Source: Azolla caroliniana (Eukaryota > Polypodiophyta). Taken from it: 64,000 nt of DNA. Shown one piece after another: positions 1-12,100 of the stretch (its first letter is position 1; the number at the start of each line of letters is the position of its first letter). A program made the translations under genes and the position numbers. The notes beneath the pieces were generated by a model. It did no database searches. It was not told the origin of the DNA and saw nothing but the letters and a program-made list of their open reading frames with translations. The stretch is from NCBI GenBank assembly GCA_043228905.1, contig JBHGNT010000015.1, positions 11,160,001 through 11,224,000 on the forward strand, in the 5' to 3' direction.

Positions 1-3000
1 TCTCAATACATTCCCATAGCCGATGCGAACAGATCCTAAGTTATCTTGATCATCATCTGCATCAGACTAAATCACCACATTGGTTTTGGTCCACCTCTTT
101 CCGTTTAGTCAGAATTTTTACTCTTCTTGAACTCGACTGATGAAACGACCATGGATCGTTTTGAATTTCGCTTGAATTATTCCCGTCATCTTCTCGTCCT
201 TGCAACTGATGAGCCCTATAATACAAATACTGTTCGTGATATTATATACGTCCATGATATTAAGGATATACAATACATACTTACATATAAGCTTCGTACC
301 TTTTCGCAATCTTTGCTTGTATCTTCTCCATCCACTTCTCTTTTGTTGAATCATAAATTTTCAACTCCAGTCTACAGAATTGTTGTATGAATTCATTATT
401 CATCATAGTTCCAAATGTAATATAATTCAAAATCATAGTTCATTATCTGAAATGTAATATCAAAATCGCAAGGATAAAAGTATATATCAAAATCGTCAGA
501 ATACAAGGAACTAACAATAAATACTTGTTGAACTCGAAGAAACTTCTAGTTGATGAGTATGTTCACGGGATGTAATATCATCTTTTCTCGAGTGTTTGTT
601 ACCATCCTAATGGGAATTGTCTAACTCAGACCTCTCTACCTTTGGGAAAGACATGCTCGTAATGATCTCCATTAATAGTGATATCTCCATCTTTCTCGTT
701 CTCTTACTTATGAAACCCCTTATTACAAAATACATGCTAGCATTTAAAAGAGAAGAAGTTTGGATGCACGCGTTAGAAGAATAGAAAGAAATACATTGTG
801 GAATGCTGAAAAATAATTGATGGAATAATTACAGAAAAGGTCTAGATAAGGAAACGCAATCGAACATGTACAGAAATACCTTGCCTTGGCCGGCCCTATT
901 TTCACCACAATCTTGATCCCTCTCAACGAAAATTGAGGATCTAGAGGCCATCTATGCTACCAATAAATAAAAAACAAGCATTATCAAATGGTCTAAGCTG
1001 TATTTTGTTACAGTAATGAAACCAATGTGTTTTTGTGTACCAAACGTTGAGCAATTTGAGAATAGTGGATTACATTTAATGAATATGAAATTCAGTGGAT
1101 TATATGTAATGTTCATACAACAAAATCAAACAAAAAATAAAAACAGAATTTATATAAGCATCTCTCCCTCTCTCAGCCACAAAATCAAATAAAAAGACTT
1201 CGCAAATAGAATAAAAGCAAATACATACCACATATTAGGTATTTGCTGCAATAAAAAGGAAATACATACAAGATAACAAAAGTTCTGAGTAGTTCTCTCA
1301 ATTGCAGCTACAAGTAGTTGACTAGTAATCAGGTTTCATAGATTTCCTTGCAGGTTCAGACTTTGAAATTTCGAGTAGTCCAACCCAGTTTTCGGAGGTT
1401 TAGCCATAATTATAATCGGGTTAGATGTAAATTGCGGTCAGGTTAGAACTTATTGTCGGTTTAGAATTGAGGGCAAGTTAGATGCAAAATGGCCGGGTTA
1501 GAAAGTATGCATGGGTTGGGTTAGATGTAGATCCGGGTTAGAAAAAATGGTCAGGTTAGATGTAGATAGCCCAAGTTCAAAATTATGGGTCTGATTGGCA
1601 AATACAATAGCCGATTAGAAATCACGGGGGATACGATTCCCATGCTTTCACTAGATAATGATCTAACGATGCAGATTTCACATCATTATCAAAGAACTAC
1701 CTAACGCAAGCATGCGTTGCCGAGATCACCTTCCCTATTTAATATTCGGAACCCAAATGTATCAATCTTTATTTAGCTTGTGGACCTTCGTTATGGTTGT
1801 CTAACTTTACCTTGATTTTTACATGTTTTTAATAGATTATTAGTAGTCTACGTGACAAAGGAAGATAGCTATTGATGAAATTTTGTCGACAAATTATATG
1901 GTCAATGTACATATTTTTGTTAATGCGCACATGTACAAATGCAAATATATTTCCCTAATGTTATTCTCATACATGTATAAATGTATGTTAATGTGAGTGG
2001 TAGTGTGTTCGATGTTGATGAAAAGTTGATGAAATTATATATGGTCAATGTTGGTATTTATTATTACACACATGTGTACGGTTTAATTCATGTGTGCGCA
2101 CTGACATGCTAAAGTTTGGGGGATGGGAATAGATAGAAACAGGGGACTTGAAGAGATAGAGAAGTGGCAAAATATTTCAACTTTTTTATGCTTGTCTTCC
2201 TTACTTTTTGGAGATAAATCATTTTATGTTTGCTAGTTGTAAGGACCTCCTAAAGTGACCACAAAATAATCCTACCAAAATTCCCATTTATCTTTACCTT
2301 GCAACTTCTATTTGCCCTCTAAAAGATATCTCACTACCAACGATCTTCTACCAAGAAAGACGCGTAAGATAGGAGCACCTCAAGAAACATGTGTAGATTC
2401 TATACTAAACCTCCTCCTTCAATTATAAGGTGAAGTAAATCATGAAAGTCAAACACTAGTAGAGAAGATAAATACGATATGACCATATGAGCATAACTAA
2501 CACCATAACATGAGGATTTAATGCCAATATGAAGACCTCACACCAATGGTGTAACATTGGTGTGCAAAACTTCTATGAAGGTCTTGACCGACTACCTAGC
2601 AAAGGATTAACTCTTGGAAGTTTTGATTTATTTTCACCGCCTTCATCACTTAGGCATTTCCATTGACACTAAGTCTTACTCTAAATTCCATGGACACTTA
2701 GCTTGATGCATCCTCTTGGGCAAGTCTTCCTTCCCACACTCTCTACTCAAGACAATTATTCGAATATTCATAAGGTATTTGTCCGACTCAACGAATCATA
2801 TGTTGCTTAATCATGCCTCGGATCAACATATATACGCGAATGTAATTGATTCAATATTCCACATTACATACTCCAAATAAATTACTTAAATGACTTGTTC
2901 TTTTCACACAGTAAAAAAAAAAATGTACTTCAAAGATATCATTACAACATATAAGAAATAAGGGCTGTGTTTTCTAAAATGGAGGAAGGATTTGATTGCC

Positions 3001-3367
3001 ATAATTCCTTTTCATAATGGTGCACAAAATAAATGTCCTTCCAAGACAACAACAGCTGAGCTAAGCTCATACAAACAGATAAAAATACGAGATATATCTC
3101 AAACTCACATTGAATTCCAGCAATCAAAAATATGTCATAAGATATGAAGCATTAATTGATGCACCTTTCCTCTTTTCAATTTCCGTTGCTACTTCTCCAA
3201 AGACATGCTCATAATTTCCTTACACGAAAAAAACATCGATCGATCAACTCAACATGTGCAATATATATTGTTTTCAATGCCAATATCATATACCTTTCGA
3301 ATCCGAGGTTTTTTTAAACTTTGGTTTGTTGCCAAACATGAAATTGGTGGGCAAAATCTAATGTGCC
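1..3367. other. AT-rich region without a supported gene
   Basis: No reading frame here has a recognisable domain, convincing codon use or plausible splice sites; the open frames are short (under 90 codons). It lies downstream of the minus-strand RLP44-like gene, so its right end should contain that gene's 3' untranslated region, but no clear polyadenylation signal was identified. The only structured part seen is the GGTTAGA-type repeat cluster at 1398-1571. Confidence 0.5.
1398..1571. repeat. Degenerate GGGTTAGA-type repeat cluster
   Basis: About nine copies of a motif close to GGTTAGA, often followed by TGTA or preceded by CGG or CAG, are spaced 15-30 bp apart. The copies are diverged, so this is an old simple-sequence expansion or the inner part of a small transposon, not a telomere array. 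No terminal repeats were found. Confidence 0.55.
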
Positions 3368-4288
3368 TTAGGATTCCGACATGAGTTGCGAAATCTTGCC
3401 CTCTTGAGCCACGAAGCCTTGTTCCCTGACACGCAGCCACAAGCAAACGGCACTAAAGCTCACAATCAAGCTAATGAGGCCACTGGCGAGCCCGATGCCT
3501 ACAATAGTGAGCACCGAGAGGCCATGGCTACTCTCAGGGGGCAGAGGGTAGCCATAAAGGTCCGGATTGCCGACAAATGAGCTCGCATTGAAGCGGGGAG
3601 CGCCAGTCGATGTGTTAGATAATGTAGCCGGGATGGGCCCGGACAAATCATTATCCGAGACATCAAACACTTTGAGCCGTTGGAGTATACCGATTTGTCC
3701 CGGAATCATTCCAGAAAGCTTGTTCCTATGCAAATCGATGAAGTTGAGATAGGTGCAGCGCGCGAGCTCAACGGGGATGGGACCGGAGATGCGATTTCCC
3801 GAAAAGTTGAGGGCAATGAGGTAGGTGAGGTTACCAATGCTGGCGGGTATGGGTCCTGAGAGGTGATTGGACGAGAGGTCGAGGCTAGCCAGTAGGGTGC
3901 AATTGGAGAGGCTAGAAGGGATGGTTCCGACGAGATTGGAGGAATTGAGTGTTATGGAGTAGACTCGATTGTCGTTGCACGTGATCCCCGTGAGGTTTAT
4001 GAGGGCCGAGGTAATGCAAGGGGTCTTGAGGTAGGGTTCATACCAAGAGGCCACAATCCCTGAATTCATCGAGGCTCGCAGACCCGAGAGGCACGCGGCA
4101 TCATCACCTGTTCCTGTTCCTGTTCCTGTTCCCATGCTCTGCCCATAACAATATGCACTACTGCTAGTCTTCTTGGAGAAACCATCATGGGTGATGAGAA
4201 TCAGAATTGCAACACCAAGAAGAAGAAGATGATGATGAAGAGGAAGATAACCATGATGATGATGATGATGATGAATCATGCCTGACAT
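3368..4288 (-). CDS. RLP44: RLP44-like leucine-rich-repeat receptor-like protein
   Basis: Single-exon gene of 306 codons. A hydrophobic stretch at residues 21-32 acts as signal peptide. A Cys-flanked LRR N-cap follows (Cys66, then PC and TC around 94-105), then about four plant-type LRRs with SGPIP signatures (about 110-220), a [12 protein letters not shown] linker, one transmembrane segment (about 258-285) and a short kinase-less tail ending EEGKISQLM-like (here [12 protein letters not shown]). This layout and tail are diagnostic of RLP44. In Arabidopsis RLP44 acts at the plasma membrane with BAK1, BRI1 and PSKR1 and links cell-wall state to brassinosteroid and PSK signalling. The frame is intact. 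Oddities: a seven-His run at residues 6-12 before the signal core and a (Gly-Thr)4 run at 53-60, both made by repeat DNA. The protein is longer than the roughly 275-residue Arabidopsis protein because of this N-terminus. The start could also be Met4. Confidence 0.88.
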   Translation of the reverse strand: MSGMIHHHHHHHGYLPLHHHLLLLGVAILILITHDGFSKKTSSSAYCYGQSMGTGTGTGTGDDAACLSGLRASMNSGIVASWYEPYLKTPCITSALINLTGITCNDNRVYSITLNSSNLVGTIPSSLSNCTLLASLDLSSNHLSGPIPASIGNLTYLIALNFSGNRISGPIPVELARCTYLNFIDLHRNKLSGMIPGQIGILQRLKVFDVSDNDLSGPIPATLSNTSTGAPRFNASSFVGNPDLYGYPLPPESSHGLSVLTIVGIGLASGLISLIVSFSAVCLWLRVREQGFVAQEGKISQLMSES

Positions 4289-4365
4289 GGCTACTCCGTG
4301 TTGTGTTGTTGAAGGATACCATGAAAATGATGTATTCTCTCTTAAGTGTCTTCTTCCTTCCCCAC

Positions 4366-4380
4366 CCCTATATTAGACCT
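4366..4380 (-). promoter_or_regulatory. Possible TATA box of the RLP44-like gene
   Basis: On the minus strand the sequence reads CTAATATAGGGG about 80 bp upstream of the ATG, which would give a leader of about 50 nt. It is the only TATA-like motif close to the start. Assignment is by position only. Confidence 0.35.
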
Positions 4381-4454
4381 ACCCCTGTATCCTCTATACT
4401 TCTTCTTCTTCGTCTTCTTCTTTCTCAAATTTAAGTTGCCATGAAGTAGAAACA

Positions 4455-4458
<4 letters not shown>

Positions 4459-4490
<32 letters not shown>
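4459..4490. repeat. (TC)16 microsatellite in the RLP44 upstream region
   Basis: Uninterrupted TC dinucleotides, continued imperfectly to 4499. Read on the gene's strand it is a GA run about 170 bp upstream of the ATG. GA/CT runs near plant promoters can bind BPC/GAGA-type proteins; that role is inference. Confidence 0.9.
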
Positions 4491-4493
<3 letters not shown>

Positions 4494-4588
4494 CTCTCTT
4501 TAAGTTGGAAACCCTAAATCTTCTGTAAACATGAGAAGAGAGGTGTTACCTGAGTTTTGGAGAGCTCTGAGAGCTCTTCTCTGACCGA

Positions 4589-4614
4589 GACTGACTGACT
4601 GACTGACTGACTGA
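4589..4614. repeat. (GACT)6 microsatellite
   Basis: Six tandem GACT tetranucleotides, about 300 bp upstream of the RLP44-like start. Confidence 0.9.
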
Positions 4615-4680
4615 GGAGTTGGGGAAGGTTGGCTTTTAGTTTTGGGTTGTCAAAGAATGCCTCCCAAAGACATTTTGAAT

Positions 4681-4702
4681 GTGTGTGTGTGTGTGTGTGT
4701 GT
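4681..4702. repeat. (GT)11 microsatellite
   Basis: Uninterrupted GT dinucleotides upstream of the RLP44-like gene. Confidence 0.9.
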
Positions 4703-4730
4703 TTCTTCTTCCTTCACACACATGGAACCA

Positions 4731-4732
<2 letters not shown>

Positions 4733-4768
<36 letters not shown>
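4733..4768. repeat. (CT)18 microsatellite
   Basis: Uninterrupted CT dinucleotides, the fourth simple repeat within about 310 bp. Confidence 0.9.
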
Positions 4769-4769
<1 letters not shown>

Positions 4770-7289
4770 ATCGGAATACTACTACCAGCATTATGTCTTG
4801 GGTTGGAAACCAGATTTTCGGAATGTAGGGGTTGAAGCCATGACCCCTCTCTCTCTTATAATTGATCGTAATTAGCTTTACCTTAGTGGTAAGTTGTTAA
4901 CACTATAAGCATTATGTCTTTGGATTTGAAACCTAATTTTCTCACCTCTCTATTATATACTTCATACATATCTCTTAAATTCACTAGATGCCACTGCATG
5001 AAAGAAGACTACACAATTTTATGGGACTCTACTCCTAAAGCAAAATGTCATCTAGTGTGTTTGATTAGGCATGAAGCCAACGGTGTGGAATCGACTATTA
5101 ATAAGATGTTTTAAAAGGGTTTCTACCATTTGTCTGAGACTTCATTGGATGGATGAACTCTTTTTGACGTCAAGTACACATAGGTTGCGTTGCCCTTGTT
5201 CATCGTGCATTTCCAAACTTCGTTCTCACCATCTAGATCTCATATATTTTCACTTGTTTTACTATTGTGGTCAACTAGATCTCACATACTTGACTCAATT
5301 TGTTGAAGGTGCATGGATATTGATAACAATTCCACCTTGATTCCCTTTGGAAGCATTTGTCAAATAATTTGCTGAACAATTGGACATCTTACACAATAAC
5401 AATACGTGCGCATTATTTGCCCTTAATCCATGTTTATCCTCTAGTTATGAGCATGCGCTTGGCCTTTTCCGTTACATAATCTAGTACTCATTGTTTCTAC
5501 ATTTTACCTTTTTCTAGGCATTAACATGCTCATTTCTCACTCATGTGATCGATTTACCCACCTACATGACTGAAGAATAGTAAATTGTAGGGTTATTTTT
5601 ATAGGTTCAAACAATAGGATATAAAATTGATACTATTGGCAAGTGCATAACACATGCACTAAACAGGTGTAAAGACCCACAAGTCCTCGGTGAATGTGTA
5701 GGCCTAACCTTGTAGTGCATGAAAAATGTAGATATAATACAATTTAGAGGTGTCGATGTGAGTGAATCATTATATCCGAAATAAGGTTCTTATTTTTTGT
5801 CAATGGGGTATGAGTAGAATATTGTGTAATAATGCTACTAAAGCAAGATCGTGTCCTCGAAAATAAAAAAAAGCAATATTGTATTCTTTAAGGACACACG
5901 CAAACTTATAGAGTTAAACACTACTTTCAAACATTGATTTTCAAATGCATCCACGAGCAAGCAAAACAATGATGATATTGTCAATGTTAAATGGCATGAA
6001 ATGCTTGAATTAATTTATAATCTCAATCTCATCATCCCTCTGTATCCTCACGTGTTGTTTATAGAAGATATGGTGTGTTGGCATGTATTAAATACACATT
6101 GTCCAAGACCTATTATCAATTTCTCAATTTTGTAGACCAACGTTGTTTTTATGTTTTACCTTGTTAATAGACTTCTTTAGCTCTCTCTCTCTCTCTCTAA
6201 TGGTCAAAGTTGTGACCATGTCATCAAACTTCAAGGGCAATGCACGAATACATCTCCATCTTACTTGACATGAGCAAAGAGGTAGCAAAAAACTATTTTC
6301 CTAGTCGAGAAACATAAGTGAATAAAGATACAAAAACAAAGTTTATCGAAACCTACTCAAGGATTACGAGGTTTGAAATTTTAGGCCTATAAATTAAAGT
6401 CTTTAAATTGGTCTCTTTTGACGTCAATAATGTTTTCTTAACTACACACGAGACTTAGAAAATTATAATTAGCCTCTCACTCCCTTTCCTATTCAAGTTG
6501 AATCTCTCTCTCGCTCTCCACCTCCCTCTTAGCCCTAACAACTCTCCCCAAGGGTCAACCCTAATATCACTCTCTCTTTCCTATCTTTGAAGTTTTATCT
6601 CTCTCAACTTACGTTGTAAGTGCTATTTATTTCATTCAATAAATTGGCCATTGCAAGTTACTTGATATATGAAACCCATGTATAGAAATTTTTGGACATT
6701 AAGAATCATTACTCAATTCCCTTCATACTAAGTAAAAACGTTTCATTTTTTATCCAATAGGCCATGTTTGATCTCCCAAAATGATAATAAAATAATCAAG
6801 CTCTCTCCATTGAATCCTAATCTCCCTCCATCTCCATATGATGAAAAGTAAAGCAATGAGCAACAAAAAATAATAAAAAATAAACAAACACAAAAGGAAC
6901 CTATATGGAACAGTGTCATGTATCACGTGTCAATAGAAATTTTCTCTTGACATAGTAGTATCTCTTAATTGCAAGGTTCACAATTTGCTTTAAGATATAT
7001 TATATATAAATATACACACATAATTAGAAGAAGTCACTTATCCAATGGGGTATGCTTTTTAGAATATGCACAAGGACTCGTGTTACTATTATACTTGCAT
7101 TGACAAATACACCCCTGTCTAAGATTTGGACAAAAACATGGTAGATACAATATACGTCGGATGATTTTGTTGACGTGATATTAGTTAGTTCTATTTTTTG
7201 CTATGTTTTCATAAACCACATACACATGCGTCAAGCCTTTTTGAAATTTTGCTTAAATAAGGCATTTTTTAACATCTCGCTAAGATATG
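4769..7289. other. Intergenic DNA without a supported gene
   Basis: No coding domain is visible on either strand. A near-copy pair of about 35 bp built on AGCATTATGTCTTGGG / AGCATTATGTCTTTGG sits at about 4788-4825 and 4905-4943. The second copy is preceded by a TTAGTGGTAAG box like a tRNA A-box (see findings). A short CT run lies at about 6181-6198. The rest is AT-rich and unstructured. Confidence 0.5.
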
Positions 7290-8186
7290 AAAAAGAGAAT
7301 GCGACATATTACCTGTTTCAAATGACCCGGTGTTAACAAGACTTAAGCATTAGATTCAAGCAAGACAAACTCTCTAGTTGAACCCACCTTAGAACACTAC
7401 AATGGAATGAAACTTTTCATTACATATCTTATTTGCAAAAAGACTTAACCCACTTAGCGAATATTACAAATTCGGGCTATGTAGGATGCCTAGACAATTG
7501 GAAATCAACCTCTAGCTATTTCTTCCAATTTGTAAGCGGAGCAATCTCACGAAGATCAAATTTTCAAGAATGCACAATGACCTCGACAACTAAAGCTGGT
7601 TATGTAATTGCATCCAACACAACTAAGGGAGCACTATAGCTTAGTCAACTAGTTGGCACATTTCAACAAATTGTCCCAAACTTAGCCTTTACCTTATATT
7701 TGATAACCAGTTTGCTATCTCTTTAGTGAAAATTCCAATCCATCCTTTGGCATTTGAACATATAAAAATCTAATATCACTATTCAAGAATGTGTCACCAA
7801 GCAGAAAATTGTCATCGACAAGATTTTGACACTTGACAATATACTTGAAACCATGACCAAATTCTTCCAACAGATTGATTCAAATCTTTGCGTACCAAAA
7901 TGGGTTTGAAGTTGATTCCAATGCTAACTACTTGAGTTGGTTACATAGTACATGCCCATTACGGAAGAGTGTTGAATTATAGAGTACGCATGCTAATGGT
8001 TGCATATGTAAGGGTTAAGCTAACCCTAATACTTATACACCTTGTAATGTTTTTATTGTTGTTGAATAGAGTATCATCTTTCTTGCCTACATAATTTCTC
8101 GCTCTCAATGTCTATGCTCCCATTGCTTTTAATTGGGTTTACTCTAATTCCACGTCCATCATCTACTTATCATTAACTATTCAACA
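7290..8186 (+). mobile_element. 3' end of a decayed Ty1/Copia retrotransposon
   Basis: Around 7470-7610 the plus strand still reads as Copia RNase H (GYVGCLDNWKSTSSYFFQF then TTKAGYVIAS, matching the KSTSGY and STTEAEY signatures). About 7690-7860 matches the later part of the domain (DNQ..AISLVK and HIKI blocks) in shifting frames. It ends in a purine-rich tract (GGAAGAG) and a 3' LTR at 7970-8186. No upstream gag, integrase or 5' LTR was found, so only the 3' end survives. Confidence 0.75.
7970..8186 (+). repeat. 217-bp Copia 3' LTR
   Basis: Begins TGTTGAAT and ends ATTCAACA, a perfect 8-bp inverted terminal pair, directly after the purine-rich tract and RNase H remnant. No partner LTR is present in this window, so the element is 5'-truncated. 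Confidence 0.7.
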
Positions 8187-9076
8187 ATCCTAGCACAATC
8201 CATGGTTGCTCTTTGATTTGTATAGGTAAAGTACCTTGTATCAATGTTATATTTGTAATTGTTGCCAAAAAATCCATAGTTGGGTGGGATGTGTAAGAAT
8301 TCTCACACTTTAGCAAACACCAAAATGATTTGAGATCAAGCCTCAACGACATCTCCTACCTCTTTGACCCCCAAACAAAACAAGTGATAAAACAACACAT
8401 AAGATTTGAGAAGACAGGAATGACTTTTTTTGCAAAGATTTACAGTGTTCTTAGCTAGATGATGGTACCTATAAAAACAAGGAGAGCACTTCATGGCATG
8501 ACACAACCAAGTGTTGGGCACATGAAGAACAAAGAATTTTAAGTGGAATACTCCCATTTAAGTAATTGTGATCATGATGCCTTAATCATTGTCTTCCCCA
8601 TTTTTTACACCCACCTTCTCAATGAAATATTGAACAATAACTATCTATGGTTGTGAGTGTGAACACATATATAGCATGGCGAATCTAAGTATGACATTTT
8701 GATATGCATTCAAGCACCACATTTGAGTTTGCATTCCACACATTGTAGCCAATCAATCGAGACCAAATGCAGACTCACGTGTCTCACACAATCAAAATCA
8801 GAATCACGATCACCATCACGATCACCATCACCATCACAATCATGATCACCATCACGATCACAATCACAATGTGACACTCGATTGTTAAAAAATCGTAAGA
8901 ATCCCGCTAGGGTGGGAATCACTACTGAATTCTTCTAGACGACGGAAAAATGTTTCGCCTTTGGTCTCATCATACACAAGAAAGAGCTGGTTGTCATAAT
9001 ACATTGGGCCTCCTCCTCCCACCATAACATTCCTTCTCCATTCCATACACACATACATATTTCTTTCACTCCATAA

Positions 9077-9080
<4 letters not shown>
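8187..9080. other. Upstream region of the Mit_KHE1-like gene
   Basis: No gene is supported. It contains the ATCAC-type hexanucleotide array at 8803-8870. The part nearest 9080 should hold promoter and leader of the gene starting at 9137; no convincing TATA box was identified. Confidence 0.5.
8803..8870. repeat. ATCACC/ATCACG hexanucleotide array
   Basis: About eleven six-base units of the form ATCACN, alternating G, C and A in the last place. A minus-strand reading gives an Asp/Gly-rich peptide that is an artefact of the repeat, not a gene. Confidence 0.85.

Positions 9081-9113
<33 letters not shown>
9081..9113. repeat. (AC)16 microsatellite in the 5' leader
   Basis: Uninterrupted AC dinucleotides ending about 24 bp before the start codon at 9137; very likely in the leader or core promoter of the Mit_KHE1-like gene. 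Confidence 0.9.
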
Positions 9114-9117
<4 letters not shown>

Positions 9118-9136
9118 GATCCGTGCTTCTGCAGAG

Positions 9137-12100
9137 ATGGCGGCGCGACGAGTGGTTGTATTTCCTGTGAGAGGCAGTAGATGGGCGTGGGGCTTGACAC
9201 CTCCTCCTCCTGCTCTTGACGCTTCTGGTGCTGCTGCTCCACCCCCTCAGACCCTCTTCCAAATCTGGAAGAGAGCAAGCGACGAAGCCGTAGAGAACGC
9301 TCTTCAAGGTAAAGGTATATTGCGCAGTGCTTGGAGTACTCAATGGAATATGAGCGTCATAACACAGCACCTTGTAGACAAGGTGAGGTATTCTTCTTCT
9401 TCTCTAGTCTTTTCTTGTATTGTAAATCTCCTCTATTTTTTATTATTTATTTATTGCAATGTTTTCCTCCTTGCTTTTATTGTGTAATGTTTGCGGCAGC
9501 TTTTGGGTACCATGGAGAAGAAGTGGGTAGCTCTCGGACAAACACCTGAGGGCAGCATACGCAAACGAATGCATAGGTGAGTCAATCATCTTGTTGTATA
9601 TGGGAATGTTCAAGGGATGAATTGGTGGACACCAAGAAATTCTAGCTATGATGAGAGAAGACAGAGAGAGATGATAATGATGCACTGCACCTTGTTGGAG
9701 ATGGGATGGTAATACCATATTCCAATTCTATGTGAAAGTGTTGATGACACATACATTAGTGGGCGATTTTTATCTTTTGGCAATGACTTCAAAACAAAAT
9801 GCCAACAACTTATAGATGGAAAACACACACTTTTTCTATATAGTATTTGAGTAGAATGGCATACAAAAATGCATATGTGCCCAATTGCAAAAATCATTTG
9901 GTTGATATTTCACAACTTTGAGCATCATTAGTTGCAATATTTATTGGGGTTTTTTCCTAGGGAGTCAAAGCTTTACCTTATGGTATTAGTGACACCTTAC
10001 ATATATGGTACAATTGGGGCGTGATGACAGTGGTGTATTAACATCCACGGGGAACCAACATGATCCAAGACACTGAACAATCATCATAAAGGACTCTTCC
10101 TAGCTGTGCAGGTGGGGAATCTTTAAATGGTAGATAGAAAAGAAAAGAAAAATCTGAAATGGCAACTTTGTTTCTGAATTTCACTGTTTGTCTTCCATGA
10201 ATATGTTTCTGTGGTGAAGTAGAAGAGCAAAGAGCGTTCCTAATATTGTAGGCAAGGATGCATCCTTGTCTGGGGTTCTTCAAAGCTGAGCTAACATTTG
10301 TAAGAGCTCTTGACCTTCATTTCTAATGTCCTCATGTGTGAAGCATTCCAAAGTGACATGTTCATCTGTTTCTGGTACCTGATATGTTGAGGCAAGATGG
10401 TTTGCATTTTCTCTTTTTTTGCCAACCCCTGATTTCCATTTTCAATGTGCATGAGTGTGTGAATATCAGTTTAGCCTATCACCCTTTGTATTTTCCCAAT
10501 TTTGACTACTGATGCAGTGTGAATGGTTTCAAACTTCGATCTATGACCTATGGGAGTCAGAAAGAGTATTAGAGGAAAACACCTTTGCTGGTGCAGAGGT
10601 GTAACAATAAGTGTCTTATGGGTTTTCTTATGATCGTTCAAATGCTCAAGGAGAGAGCACATATATCACCAACCACCCTTAATATTCCTATGGTTAAGGA
10701 GAGAGCACATGTGTTTTCTTATTATCATTCCTATGCCAAAGGAGAGAGCACACATAGCTGTCTCCAACTTGGTGAAGTTGTGGGAGGTTGGTGCCTGCAG
10801 TAATTGATAGTGGGAAGCATTTGGTCATGTATGCTTTAGATGGTAGTGTAAGATGCTCGTCATCCTTGATCTCATGCTCTACGTAGTCCTATCAAGCTCC
10901 ATTCTTGATGTCATGCTCATGGCTATGACTGCAGAGGAGGGTGATTGGTCTTCTCGTATTGAACATCATGGTGGTGAGAGGATGCGATTGTGTGTCTCTC
11001 ATCATTTCCTTGTTGTTTTCTTCACTTGTGGGATTTATGCGAGTCTTATGCAATTTTTCTGTTCTTGGCATCCTTATTCACATTTAGACGTGAGCACATC
11101 AATAATGCATGATTTGATATATGCCAATTCCCGTATCATCAGTAAGTTCTAATTTAATGTTGCCACATTCTGAATCATAAACCATTTCGTGTGGCTTGTC
11201 TGTAGTTAGCTAGAAAAGAAAAATTTGCTTTTATTTGTCTCTGTTTTTTTTGTTAGAATTTAAAGACTGGATTGGTAGGTGATGTGCTTCCATGTCCTTC
11301 AGTTTAAGCACATAATAGTGGACTCTCATCAGAACCTTTAATTTAATGTGGTGTGGTTGCCTTGACCCCAATGTTCCGTCACAGAAACATCCTTTGTACC
11401 TTCTCGATTCATTCCATCTACAAGGGGGTATACTTCCTCCCCCATATAACAAAACTCAGATTACCAGTGCATTGAACTGTCTGACCGTTGCCTGCCACCT
11501 TTGATGATTGTTGCGATTGCATTTGGATTCAAAGAGATGGTTGCTTTCCCAAGCCACTTTAAACCAACATTCTATGCATGGTTGGTGAGGATGTTGATGC
11601 CTAAGAATTTGAGAGAGCTCACATTCTGGCTACTTGGTGTTGACTATCATGGATCCAAATTACCCAATATTTACCAATAAGCTTCTTTTTCATAAAAATC
11701 CTTTATTAATATGAACTAAGTGTTTAAAAGAGTTGATAATCCTTGAGAAAAGAGTGATATCATCTGCATAGATTAGGATAGCCAGATGTTTGCCAAAGGT
11801 AGTAAGAAAAATTGCTCACTTCATTCCACTTGCATGATGAAATTTTCTAAATAGTCTATGCATAGGACGAATCAAGTGGGCATCCCTTGCTTTATGCCGA
11901 AATTCTTCCAAATTCATTGGAGAACCTGTGCTGTGTTTCACCAAACATCAGACTCACTGATAAGTCTGTTCTACTGTTGTTTGGTATTCGTTCTGTATAC
12001 CATGTTTTGCCATGCATTCTCGGGGTCCCTTTTGATACTGTACTGAAAGATTTTTCAAAATGCACAAAGCAACAATTAAATACCATGTTTTGCCATGCGT

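Noticed and set aside
127-390. 87-codon plus-strand frame at the window start
   Set aside because: No recognisable motif, and the overlapping minus-strand frame is equally open; chance frame in AT-rich DNA.
2500-2600. Small inverted repeat CACCAATGGTG/CATTGGTG
   Set aside because: Too short and without flanking duplications to call a transposon or regulatory hairpin.
4229-4270. His-tag-like run suggesting vector contamination
   Set aside because: The run is made of a CAT microsatellite within an intact plant gene with natural flanks, not a cloning tag.
8710-8922. Asp/Gly-rich minus-strand frame
   Set aside because: It is the translation of the ATCACN repeat array, with no start context or homology.
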